Shown here: positions 1 through 7,162 of the stretch, in pieces | How positions within the stretch are numbered: the stretch's first letter is position 1 | Layout of the letters: every line of letters starts with the position of its first letter | DNA from: Pseudomonadota bacterium | GTDB taxonomy: Bacteria > Bdellovibrionota_B > Oligoflexia > Oligoflexales > Bin106 | Direction of reading: 5' to 3' | Length of the DNA stretch: 11,463 nt | NCBI GenBank assembly: GCA_026710525.1 | Contig: JAPOQT010000079.1 | Coordinates: 1-11,463, forward strand | The notes under the pieces: generated by a model | The model's input: only the letters and a program-made list of their open reading frames with translations | Databases searched by the model: none | What the model was told of the DNA's origin: nothing | Translations under genes and position numbers: made by a program

Positions 1-19
1 CCCCCCCCCCCCCCCCCCC
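1..19. repeat. Homopolymer run of 19 C at the window edge
   Basis: Nineteen consecutive C occupy exactly the place where the start codon and n-region of the first protease should be, judged by alignment to copy 2. Poly-G read ends from two-colour Illumina chemistry commonly leave G or C runs at contig tips, which is the likeliest origin. A genuine phase-variable C tract is the alternative. The run itself is certain; its cause is inferred. Confidence 0.9.
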
Positions 20-1524
20 ATCCTTTTTTTGTCATCACTGTGAGCCTTTTCCTCGGGGCCGCTTGTATGGCACCGCCAAATAAGAGCTCGAACCTAGCCT
101 CAGTATCAACCTACGGTGGTAAGGAATACAAATCATTTGCGGATCTTCCCCCCTATTTTGTCGAATTAATTCAACATGGCCATCTCGGTTCTTGTTCAGC
201 TGCACACATCGGAGATGGATATATTTTAACTGCCGCTCACTGTTTGAAGAGCTACTTATGTCATACAAAAGAGGCAGCTAAGTCTCTTGGGATTCGCTAT
301 ATCACTCGCACAAAATCTGATGAGTTCGAAACATATAAAATAACGTTAAACTATGAGAAGATCGAGGCTGTGGTAATGCATAAGCATTATTTTGTTCATC
401 CTGACTCACACATTTTCCCCTTTATCCATGGAGCTTATGCATCTAATGCACGCGAGCATGACATCGCTCTCATTAAAATTCAAACTGATCCTCAAGCACC
501 TTTCGCAGGCAAAGCAATTCTCCCAACAGCCGATCAAGCTGCTCTCTATAGCCCGCAACATGTGAGTGGCGTTTTATATCAACACGGTATCGGTAGAGAG
601 TTTTCTCCTGAATATAAAGAATATAAGAAGAGTAAGGATATAACACCATTTAAAGGCAACACTTTAATTAGTACATCTTATTTTGGTGGATCTGTGCAAG
701 TGGTCGAGAGTGACTCCCAAATATTGAAGGATTTAGTAAAACGGTATCAAGAGAGAGAAGAGGAGAGCTATCAGATGATGATCAAAAAATTGCAAAGTTT
801 CCAGGACCCACATGAACAATTAGCAGTGGATCAATCAATTGCTCGAAAAAGAGAGCAGGCGAAAGAATTACCATGTTTTCAATATTATACGAGTGACAAA
901 GAAGATTCTCTTTCATCATATTTCCTGTTTTCTGAAGATGGTCTAACTGCTCAAAAACCATATATTTCTCAGCCAATAACCCTATTCAAGGAGTTTCAAC
1001 TACTAATAGGTCTAGGTAATTTATCAGCTTCTTGGGTCTCAGAAAAGAACGTGGACACCTATGCCAAGAAAATAGCCAAAGCCGTAACTGATCTGCATCG
1101 CTACCATATTCAGGAAGAAGGTAGAAAATGGCTTATTATGATCACATCAGGCCCTGAAGATGATCCTGATAGAGTTTTAAAAACATGTCATGGTGACTCT
1201 GGTGGTCCTATCGTAAAACATCTTGAAGCTGAAAAACAAAAAGAGTATATCCATCTGGGCGTAGCAGCGAGTTTTTCAATGTATGGTGGCTTGATGTTGG
1301 TTAGATCTGCTCTAAGAAGAGATGAGCTCTCCACCCAAGAAGAAAGAGAAAAACGAGACAAACTCACTAATTGCGGTCAAGAAACATACTTTACTAGTAC
1401 ATTTGCTCATTTAGATTGGATTGCTGCTGCGAAAGCTTCCATCGAAGCAGGTAATCACTCCTATCAAAAACTTATTAGTAAATGGAACACCCCTTCTCCC
1501 CCACTACCGCCAGTACGAGAATAA
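1..1524 (+). CDS. Trypsin-like serine protease, putative lipoprotein (copy 1, 5'-partial)
   Basis: This is probably a secreted, lipid-anchored S1-family (chymotrypsin fold) protease. Residue numbers here count from the GTG at 40. The triad is visible: His67 in TAAHC, Asp141 in HDIAL and Ser387 in GDSGGP, with the Cys of SCSAAH placed to pair with the Cys of AAHC. The frame is open back to base 1. The hydrophobic stretch FFVITVSLFLGAAC, coded from about base 25, matches the signal peptide of copy 2, so the true start lies upstream of the GTG and has been lost into the C run at 1-19. Lipidation would be on the Cys coded at 64-66. Asp and Ser are 246 residues apart, far more than the roughly 93 of trypsin, so a charged, partly helical insertion of about 150 residues lies between them. 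The six-before-Ser position, Asp in trypsin, is Lys here. The protein ends in a Pro-rich tail that copy 2 lacks. The native substrate is unknown. Confidence 0.9.
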   Translation, partial: PPPPPPHPFFVITVSLFLGAACMAPPNKSSNLASVSTYGGKEYKSFADLPPYFVELIQHGHLGSCSAAHIGDGYILTAAHCLKSYLCHTKEAAKSLGIRYITRTKSDEFETYKITLNYEKIEAVVMHKHYFVHPDSHIFPFIHGAYASNAREHDIALIKIQTDPQAPFAGKAILPTADQAALYSPQHVSGVLYQHGIGREFSPEYKEYKKSKDITPFKGNTLISTSYFGGSVQVVESDSQILKDLVKRYQEREEESYQMMIKKLQSFQDPHEQLAVDQSIARKREQAKELPCFQYYTSDKEDSLSSYFLFSEDGLTAQKPYISQPITLFKEFQLLIGLGNLSASWVSEKNVDTYAKKIAKAVTDLHRYHIQEEGRKWLIMITSGPEDDPDRVLKTCHGDSGGPIVKHLEAEKQKEYIHLGVAASFSMYGGLMLVRSALRRDELSTQEEREKRDKLTNCGQETYFTSTFAHLDWIAAAKASIEAGNHSYQKLISKWNTPSPPLPPVRE

Positions 1525-1632
1525 AAAATAACCCCCAAAAAGGAATGCCGTGGCCCTACTATGACAATGGATTGTCGTTTCCAACAGGTCCGGGAGCAAT
1601 AAAAAATAACGAGAACCAAAGGGGGGAATGGC
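1520..1632. repeat. Pair of imperfect direct repeats after protease copy 1
   Basis: The 13-base string AATAAAAAATAAC occurs at 1520-1532 and again at 1598-1610, 78 bases apart. Each is followed by a loosely similar A/G-rich stretch ending in GGAATG-C-G (to about 1550 and about 1632). The first unit overlaps the TAA stop of the protease. In the +3 frame both units code for a similar peptide, IKNN followed by Q-K/R-G. Function is unknown; it may be a short local duplication or the remains of a longer C-terminal coding region. Confidence 0.5.
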
Positions 1633-1712
1633 GAGTTCAATCTACCAAATTGACATCTAAGCAAATTCACAGTTATGTGATGGACTGGTTATCCTGGGTA
1701 ATCGTGCCTTGA

Positions 1713-1860
1713 CCATTTATCTAGAACACAGAAACCTTAAAACCGGTCTTTCATTCAAAATCCAACCACGTTTCATAGAAGTATTAATCACCGTCACCCG
1801 CGCCCTCGTATTTTCTAGACTTTCATCATAGATAAAGATTCGGCATAACCTCAATATTTA
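1713..1860 (-). pseudogene. Decayed 3' fragment of a HEAT-type gene (second copy of the gene at 3580-4395)
   Basis: The bases from about 1723 to 1860 align with about 3644 to 3783 of the intact HEAT-type gene on the same strand, including the shared blocks TCACCGTCA and CTCGTATTTTCT. Read on the minus strand, the fragment gives FIYDESLENTRARVTVI, against FVYDESPENTRVRMTVI in the intact protein. It corresponds to residues of roughly 205-250 of 271. At least two small deletions (1 and 2 bases) break the frame, and nothing upstream of residue 205 is present. Its position downstream of and convergent with protease copy 1 mirrors the intact gene next to copy 2, so both came from one tandem duplication. 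The outer end near 1713 is only approximate because similarity fades there. Confidence 0.85.
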
Positions 1861-1861
1861 A

Positions 1862-1894
1862 AGAACACCTCTCTAACAACCGAGAGAGGGTTCT
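1862..1894. terminator. Strong hairpin, possible terminator
   Basis: CCTCTCT at 1868-1874 pairs perfectly with AGAGAGG at 1883-1889 around an 8-base loop. Beyond a small internal mismatch the stem continues with AGAA (1862-1865) and TTCT (1891-1894). On the minus strand the stem is followed by a short T-rich stretch (TTCTTTAAATATT); on the plus strand by TTCTATT. It could end transcription from protease copy 1 before copy 2, or be a structural mark at the duplication edge. No classical long T tract is present, so the terminator role is tentative. Confidence 0.45.
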
Positions 1895-1957
1895 ATTGCA
1901 GGATATTGAACAAATTGACACCCTTCTTTCCTTCATGTGACCAGTTCTTCAGAGTAT

Positions 1958-1961
1958 AGGA
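1958..1961 (+). promoter_or_regulatory. Ribosome binding site deciding the start of protease copy 2
   Basis: AGGA lies five bases upstream of the ATG at 1967. The in-frame GTG at 1937 and ATG at 1991 have no comparable motif, so 1967 is preferred, although the ATG at 1991 would give the most typical lipoprotein signal peptide. Confidence 0.5.
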
Positions 1962-1966
1962 AAATC

Positions 1967-3493
1967 ATGATCCTGTTTCTACTTAATCCCATGAAGTCTT
2001 GTTACTACGCCCTTATTACTTTGGGATTTCTCCTTGGCACCAGTTGTAAGCATTCTAATAATAGCTCGGACCTAACTTCACCATCAACCTACGGTGGCAA
2101 AGAATATAAATCGTTTGTGGATCTGCCGCCCTATTTTGTCGAATTGCTTTTTATAACGCCGACATCCGAATTTGGTGCTTGTTCAGCAGCACACATCGGA
2201 GATGGTTATATTTTAACAGCCACTCACTGTTTAGGAATATTCTTATGTAGTCATAAGAAAAGTGATGCTAAAGCTCTTGGCATTCGCTATAACAGTCGTA
2301 CTAGTTCTGGTGAGTTACAAGAACAACGTTTAACCTACGATCAAATTGAAGCTGTGGTGATGCATAAGCATTATTTTGTTCATCCCGACTCACACATCGC
2401 CCCCTTTATTGATGCCACTTATGCTGCTCGTGCACCCATCCATGACATAGCTCTTATTAAAGTTCAAACTGATCCTCAAGCACCTTTCGCAGGCAAAGCA
2501 ATTCTCCCAACAGCCGATCAAGCTGCTCTCTATAGTCCGCAACATGTGCGTGGCGTTGTATATCAACACGGTATCGGTAAAGAGTTTTCTCCTGAATATA
2601 GAGAATATAAGAAATGGAAACTAGCAAAAGAAATAAAGGATAAAAGTAAGGATATACCACCATTTAAAGGCAATACTTTAATTAGTAGATCATTTTTTGG
2701 TGGAGCTGTGCAGGTGGTTGCGAGTGATTCCCAAATATTGAAGGATTTAGTAAAACGGTATCAAGAGAGAGAAGAGGTGAACTATCAGATTATTATCAAA
2801 AAATTACAAAGTCTCCGGGACCCACATAAACGCTTAGCAGTGACTGAGTCGATAGCTAGGAAAAGAACAGAGGCTACCAAAATGTCATGTTTTCAACATT
2901 ACACAGAAGACGGGGAAGCTCCTTTTTCATCAAACCTTCTGTTTTCTCAAGATGGCTTAACTGCTCAAGAACCATACTTTTCTCAGCCAATGGCTCTATT
3001 CAGAAAATTCCAATTATCTATAGACAGTAACTCATCAAACAATAAATTCTCCCGTGAGGAAGTGGCAACATATGCAAAAAAAATAGCTAAAGCCATCACC
3101 GATCTTACTCGGTACCGTATTCAAGAAGAAATAGGTAGAAAATGGTTTATTATGACCACATTAAGGCCCGAGGATGATCCTAATAAAGTATTAAAAACAT
3201 GTTATGGTGATTCTGGTGGTCCTCTCGTCAAACATATTGAAAAACAATATATCCATTTAGGCGTAGCAGTGGTTTTTGAATTACAGGGTGGCTTAATGTC
3301 GAGTATACCTGCTGGACAGAAAGATAGGCTCCGAACCCTTGAAGAAAAAGAGTTTTTCTACAAGGTCACTAATTGTGCTCAAGAAACACACTTTGCCAGC
3401 ACTTTTGCTCACTTAGATTGGATTGCCGCTGCCAAAGCATCCATTGAAGCTGGTAACCACTCCTATCAAGAGCATGTGAGAGCAATACGGTGA
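1967..3493 (+). CDS. Trypsin-like serine protease, putative lipoprotein (copy 2)
   Basis: An intact paralogue of the upstream protease, 508 residues from the ATG at 1967. The N-terminus MKSCYYALITLGFLLGTSC (from residue 9) is a lipoprotein-type signal, with Cys27 as the likely lipidated residue. The S1-family triad is His87 (in TATHC; the usual Ala is Thr), Asp160 (in HDIAL) and Ser416 (in GDSGGP). The conserved IVGG activation site of trypsins appears as TYGG, followed by a PYFVEL strand in the expected place. The insertion between Asp and Ser is about 160 residues, contains a charged segment likely to be helical or coiled coil (LKDLVKRYQEREE), and has 10 residues more than copy 1 (WKLAKEIKDK region). 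The residue equivalent to trypsin Asp189 is Lys. The gene converges on the HEAT-type gene 86 bases away. It is probably exported to the outer membrane or periplasm; the substrate is unknown. Confidence 0.92.
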   Translation: MILFLLNPMKSCYYALITLGFLLGTSCKHSNNSSDLTSPSTYGGKEYKSFVDLPPYFVELLFITPTSEFGACSAAHIGDGYILTATHCLGIFLCSHKKSDAKALGIRYNSRTSSGELQEQRLTYDQIEAVVMHKHYFVHPDSHIAPFIDATYAARAPIHDIALIKVQTDPQAPFAGKAILPTADQAALYSPQHVRGVVYQHGIGKEFSPEYREYKKWKLAKEIKDKSKDIPPFKGNTLISRSFFGGAVQVVASDSQILKDLVKRYQEREEVNYQIIIKKLQSLRDPHKRLAVTESIARKRTEATKMSCFQHYTEDGEAPFSSNLLFSQDGLTAQEPYFSQPMALFRKFQLSIDSNSSNNKFSREEVATYAKKIAKAITDLTRYRIQEEIGRKWFIMTTLRPEDDPNKVLKTCYGDSGGPLVKHIEKQYIHLGVAVVFELQGGLMSSIPAGQKDRLRTLEEKEFFYKVTNCAQETHFASTFAHLDWIAAAKASIEAGNHSYQEHVRAIR

Positions 3494-3539
3494 TGAATTT
3501 CATCCGCAACGAATAAAACTCTCAAGATACTCACACGCA

Positions 3540-3559
3540 CAGCAAGCCTGTGTTTGCTG
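3540..3559. terminator. Small hairpin between convergent genes
   Basis: CAGCAA (3540-3545) pairs with TTGCTG (3554-3559) across an 8-base loop, in the 86-base gap between the convergent protease and HEAT-type genes. A terminator is expected here, but neither side has a T tract, so this is a weak candidate. Confidence 0.25.
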
Positions 3560-3579
3560 ACAGAACATCTGATCAAATG

Positions 3580-4395
3580 CTATGACGATTCAACGGACTC
3601 ACTGTCCTGACTAATCAAGCCTTGGGAATGAATGGTAAAGCCAGGAATCCGGAATCTTGAAAACCGATCTTTATCCTTTAAAGCCCAGCCATGCTTCACA
3701 TAAGCTTCAATCACCGTCATCCTAACTCTCGTATTTTCTGGACTCTCATCATAAACAAAAGGCTCAACATAACCCAAAAATTTCGGGGCTACTGGCTGGT
3801 CACCTTGCTGACTAGGGATAATCCTTTCTGTCATTAGCTCTGTGGCCACAAGTCGTACCCTCTCATCTTTGGTCTTCAGAAAATGAGCCACTTTCTTAGC
3901 GTCCTCATCACGACCATAAAATTCAAAGTCACAGAGATGACTCAAAATATCATAATTTTTTTCGACCTGACCCTGGTCAAAGTCAATTTCGTTAAGATTT
4001 AAACTGGTAAATAACTCTTGACTAACACGCTGGTCACTAGTGAGAACAAGTAATGCCTTAATCGCCCAACCAATGCGCTCACCCTCTTTGAGATACCCAC
4101 ATAACAAACTGATTGCAGGCTCACCATAACCAATGATCCCCTCAAGGGCCTGCTCTTTCTCTTTGGAATCAACAATCGAATTATCATCTGAGAAATCAAA
4201 ACGTTTTAAAAGATTTTTCACTCCTATCTCTGGATAATGGTTAAGGGAACAGAAAAAATCAATAGCCGCTTTCCTTTCAAGCTTATGGACATTAAGTTTG
4301 CGAATAAGAGAAGCATATGAGTTAATGCGCTTCTCCTCTTGCTTACGTCGAAAAGATAAATATTTTTCTTTGAGTTTTTTAAATAGAGATATCAT
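3580..4395 (-). CDS. HEAT-repeat-like protein
   Basis: A 271-residue soluble protein, predicted to be all-helical, with no signal peptide. The basic N-terminus (MISLFKKLKEKYLSFRRKQEEKR) is followed by paired helices typical of HEAT/ARM scaffolds. These include a segment around residues 75-105 (EKEQALEGIIGYGEPAISLL), another with GWAIKALLVL, and a third, AKKVAHFLKTKDERVRLVATELM. The arrangement resembles a conserved HEAT-domain family that I recall from Deltaproteobacteria and Bdellovibrionota; that is from memory, not a search. Such proteins usually act as protein-binding scaffolds, and no enzymatic motif is visible. I chose the ATG at 4395; a TTG at 4404 would add three residues. It lies 26 bases downstream of the NYN gene and is probably the last gene of the operon. 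A broken copy of its 3' end lies at 1713-1860. Confidence 0.75.
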   Translation of the reverse strand: MISLFKKLKEKYLSFRRKQEEKRINSYASLIRKLNVHKLERKAAIDFFCSLNHYPEIGVKNLLKRFDFSDDNSIVDSKEKEQALEGIIGYGEPAISLLCGYLKEGERIGWAIKALLVLTSDQRVSQELFTSLNLNEIDFDQGQVEKNYDILSHLCDFEFYGRDEDAKKVAHFLKTKDERVRLVATELMTERIIPSQQGDQPVAPKFLGYVEPFVYDESPENTRVRMTVIEAYVKHGWALKDKDRFSRFRIPGFTIHSQGLISQDSESVESS

Positions 4396-4421
4396 ATGAC
4401 CCAAACTTAGTTGATACTAAA

Positions 4422-5093
4422 CTATTTGTTCTTACGAGGCTTCCCAGATGAATTGTCGTTATTTTGTCCTTGGTGATGTGTTTTCGTAGCATGAAATCCT
4501 TGTCCTCCTCCTGGCTTAACTCCTTTTTGATAAGTAAAGAAGTCTTCTTTTTCAAGGGGATGAAAAAAATTGGCCTCTTCGAGCAACAAAGATGCTGTTG
4601 TTTCCCGAATAGCTGCGATTTCAACCCTCACACCTTCTGATTTCAGGTGGGTAACTAAATCGATATAATCCGCATCACCACTCATAATAATTATCGTATC
4701 AACTTTTGAAGCAAGTTGGGTGGCCATAATGGCAATAGGAATGTCAGCGGATTTATGACAAGGTTGTACCTGACCATAAAAAAGGTTATGGAGTCTTCCA
4801 GCCAACTTAGATGAAATACTTTTGCCTTCGCGAAAATAAATTAATCGATTGAGACCACGTTCTGATAATAATCGAGGAATTACCGTGTCAAAATTTAGCA
4901 TAACCCTATTATCAGCCATGAGATGATGAACACTTCTTTCAATATTGTTACCATCAACTAAAATAGCGACTTTTTGCTGAATGTTAATGTGACTGACCTT
5001 CTCTTTGTCAAGAGGCGATTCGTCAACGGTTGGTTCTTTTGAATCGGGCATAGACTCCTTACTATTAGTGAAATATGTGAACAATTTTCTCAT
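4422..5093 (-). CDS. NYN-domain (LabA/DUF88-like) putative ribonuclease
   Basis: A 223-residue protein with a PIN-like NYN fold, probably a metal-dependent RNase or RNA-processing factor in the cytoplasm. The domain spans residues of about 41-185. It opens with VAILVDGNN (Asp47), continues with HKSADIPIAI (Asp117) and closes the acidic site with MSGDADY (Asp140, Asp142), so the conserved acidic residues are all present. A charged N-terminal stretch of 40 residues precedes it. The last 35 residues form a low-complexity Gly/Asn/His/Lys tail (GGGQG...GKPRKNK) that could bind nucleic acid. The start at ATG 5093 has no clear Shine-Dalgarno. The gene sits between alanine dehydrogenase and the HEAT-type gene with short gaps, so it is probably cotranscribed. 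The family assignment is firm; its RNA target is unknown. Confidence 0.85.
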   Translation of the reverse strand: MRKLFTYFTNSKESMPDSKEPTVDESPLDKEKVSHINIQQKVAILVDGNNIERSVHHLMADNRVMLNFDTVIPRLLSERGLNRLIYFREGKSISSKLAGRLHNLFYGQVQPCHKSADIPIAIMATQLASKVDTIIIMSGDADYIDLVTHLKSEGVRVEIAAIRETTASLLLEEANFFHPLEKEDFFTYQKGVKPGGGQGFHATKTHHQGQNNDNSSGKPRKNK

Positions 5094-5152
5094 AGATTTA
5101 TTGAACTTTCTGGTTGATGGTTAACATAACGACTCGTCGGTATTTGTGGCCC

Positions 5153-6262
5153 CTAAGACCCAAAGAATTCATAACATTCTTTGCCTAGTGATTCGGCCAC
5201 TACAGGATGAGTGATTTGACCTTGACTCGTGTTTAATCCTCGACATAAAGCTGGATTTTCACGTAGTGTGGTAGTTAAACCACGACTCGCTATTTCAATG
5301 GCATAAGGGAAAGTGACATTAGTTAATGCGTGGGTAGTCGTTCTCGGCACACAGCCAGGGATATTTGTTACACCATAATGAACCACCTGATGCAAGGTAA
5401 ACGTTGGCTGATCATGGGTGGTTGGCTTCATCGTAGCCACAGAGCCGCCTTGATCAATTGCCACATCAATGACCACAGATCCAGGTTGCATACTTTTCAC
5501 CATATCTTCTGTTACCACAGTGGGTGATTTGGCACCAGCCACCAACACACCGGATATGAGTAGATCAGCTGTGGGTAAAATCTCTGTGAGATGACTGCGA
5601 TGAGATAAGAGGGTTGCGCAAGAAGAGCCGAAAATATCGGTGATCACACTTAAGCGTTGGACATTAATATCGAGAATGGTGACTTTAGCTCCTAACCCAG
5701 TCGCGATCATAGCCGCGTTTCTACCAACAACACCAGCACCTAAAATTACCACATGACCTTGATGAATCCCTGTTACTCCGCCTAATAATATTCCTTTACC
5801 ACCACTATTTTTCTCAAGTAAATGGGCACCAATTTGTGGCGACAATCTCCCTGAAGCCTCACTCATAGGATGAAGAAGGGGCAGTGAGCCATCTGCGAGT
5901 TGAATGGTTTCATAAGCAATAGCAACCACACCTTTGGCACATAGGGCTTCAGTGAGTTCTGGCTCAGAAGCTAAGTGCAAAAAAGTGAAGAGAATAAGAC
6001 CTTCTTTAAAGAAAGAATACTCTTCTTTGGTGGGTTCTTTCACCTTAATGATCATATCGCTCAGACTCCAGACTTCTTCAGCACTAGTCAAAACGGTGGC
6101 TCCTGCTGCCACGTATGCCTCATCAACGATACCTACCCCGAGACCGGCCCCTTTTTCTACAAAGACTTTATGCCCTTCATCTGTGAATATTTGAATGTTA
6201 CCTGGTAACATACCTACTCGATACTCGTGATTTTTAACCTCTTTAGGAATGCCTATATTCAT
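5153..6262 (-). CDS. ald: Alanine dehydrogenase
   Basis: NAD-dependent L-alanine dehydrogenase (EC 1.4.1.1), interconverting L-alanine with pyruvate and ammonia in the cytoplasm. From the ATG at 6262 the protein has 369 residues, close to the family's usual length of about 371. The family residues fall at their canonical numbers: Arg15, Lys75 (in KVKEP), His96 (in FLHLA), Met133, the Rossmann loop GAGVVG (175-180), Asp198 closing the NAD-binding strand, Asp270 (in VAIDQGG) and Asn300. This exact numbering decides for the ATG over the in-frame GTG at 6274, which would add MDKS. Slight oddities are SEASGR for the usual SEVAGR and PGCVPRTTT for PGAVPRTST. The related PntA and lysine-pathway enzymes fit less well. 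It lies 42 bases after the MBL-fold gene and 59 before the NYN gene. Confidence 0.96.
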   Translation of the reverse strand: MNIGIPKEVKNHEYRVGMLPGNIQIFTDEGHKVFVEKGAGLGVGIVDEAYVAAGATVLTSAEEVWSLSDMIIKVKEPTKEEYSFFKEGLILFTFLHLASEPELTEALCAKGVVAIAYETIQLADGSLPLLHPMSEASGRLSPQIGAHLLEKNSGGKGILLGGVTGIHQGHVVILGAGVVGRNAAMIATGLGAKVTILDINVQRLSVITDIFGSSCATLLSHRSHLTEILPTADLLISGVLVAGAKSPTVVTEDMVKSMQPGSVVIDVAIDQGGSVATMKPTTHDQPTFTLHQVVHYGVTNIPGCVPRTTTHALTNVTFPYAIEIASRGLTTTLRENPALCRGLNTSQGQITHPVVAESLGKECYEFFGS

Positions 6263-6304
6263 CGATTTATCCACATAATCTATCTTGCTAAACGACTATC
6301 AATT

Positions 6305-7111
6305 TCAAAGCACAGCTGTATCAAGGTCTATCTCCATACCATCATAAGCAAACTCTCTCTCTGGTGGTAGTTTTTTTTGGTCTCTTTCATAATCAACATC
6401 ATGAGATAGATGGGTAATAATACCACGCTTAACTCCTAATTTATCAAACATTTCTAAAGTTTCTGGAATTGATGAGTGTGTTGGGTGTGGTATATACTTA
6501 ACGCCACTAGCGATCATCGTATGAATTTTGCCTCGCCATTTCAGAAGTTTTGCGGTAAATTTACCATCGACAAAAGACTTAAAATCAGTCACATAAGCAA
6601 AAGAACCAAAACGAAAACCTGTGGATAAGACTCGACCATGAGGAAGAAAAAGGGGCTCCACCATCAGGTCGCCCGTTAGCTGAAACTCTTTTTCATCAAA
6701 TGAAATAAGCTCTGCCTTCGGTTTTACCCCTGGGTAACCCGTATCCTCAAATGCGTATGAAAATCTCGTTTTTAGTTCATGGAGATCTGTTGGTTTGAGA
6801 TAACACTGGACCAAATCTTTTTGCCAAAAAGAAAAAGCTCGCAGATCATCAAAGCCGTGGAGATGATCTGCATGGGTATGGGTGTACAAAACTTTGGCTA
6901 GGTATTTAACCTTAGCACTGAGCATCTGAGACCTTAAATCAGGGGTTGTGTCAATGACAATATTCTCACGAGTACTCTTCACCGTGATTAAGATTGAGGA
7001 ACGTAGCCGCTTATTCTTTGGCAGTTCACTCACACACACGGAGCATGCACAGCCGATTACCGGCACACCTGTGGATGTTCCTGAACCAAGTACCCGCACC
7101 CTAATTTCCAC
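6305..7111 (-). CDS. MBL-fold metallo-hydrolase, PhnP-like (COG1235)
   Basis: A 268-residue cytoplasmic metallo-beta-lactamase-fold hydrolase. The metal site is complete: THTHADH (His78, His80, Asp82, His83), LPHG (His158), YVTD (Asp176) and a C-terminal THLSHD (His234 or His237). The N-terminus LGSGTSTGVPVIGCACSVC contains the GCxCxxC cysteine cluster (Cys21, Cys23, Cys26) seen in one subgroup of this family. Relatives include PhnP, a phosphoribosyl cyclic phosphodiesterase, but most members of this subgroup have no proven substrate, so I do not assign phnP. The gene starts at GTG 7111, supported by AGGAG five bases upstream. It follows recQ by 51 bases and precedes alanine dehydrogenase by 42, consistent with an operon. 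Confidence 0.9.
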   Translation of the reverse strand: MEIRVRVLGSGTSTGVPVIGCACSVCVSELPKNKRLRSSILITVKSTRENIVIDTTPDLRSQMLSAKVKYLAKVLYTHTHADHLHGFDDLRAFSFWQKDLVQCYLKPTDLHELKTRFSYAFEDTGYPGVKPKAELISFDEKEFQLTGDLMVEPLFLPHGRVLSTGFRFGSFAYVTDFKSFVDGKFTAKLLKWRGKIHTMIASGVKYIPHPTHSSIPETLEMFDKLGVKRGIITHLSHDVDYERDQKKLPPEREFAYDGMEIDLDTAVL

Positions 7112-7116
7112 CTTAA

Positions 7117-7121
7117 CTCCT
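7117..7121 (-). promoter_or_regulatory. Shine-Dalgarno of the MBL-fold gene
   Basis: AGGAG on the minus strand, five bases upstream of GTG 7111. It is the clearest ribosome binding site in the window and fixes the GTG start. Confidence 0.75.
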
Positions 7122-7162
7122 GTGATTTAAACATTTTACTACGGTGTGCTGTTGCCTAATGG

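Larger units (their letters stand above)
1525..1936. other. Intergenic spacer between the protease copies
   Basis: This 0.4 kb gap has no convincing intact gene. It holds, in order, a pair of short direct repeats, a segment of about 100 bases with no recognised content, the HEAT-type pseudogene fragment on the minus strand, a hairpin at 1862-1894, and the upstream region of protease copy 2. Open frames crossing it on either strand (for example + 1482-1712 and - 1464-1670) overlap the protease and resemble no family I know. Confidence 0.7.

Noticed and set aside
1464..1670. Minus-strand frame of 68 codons across the end of protease copy 1
   Set aside because: It overlaps the protease coding region on the opposite strand, has no recognisable motif and no ribosome binding site of note.
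4999..6310. Alanine dehydrogenase gene as part of a nicotinamide transhydrogenase (pntA) or saccharopine pathway
   Set aside because: Length, Lys75, His96, Asp270 and Asn300 at exact alanine dehydrogenase positions, and no pntB neighbour, favour Ald.
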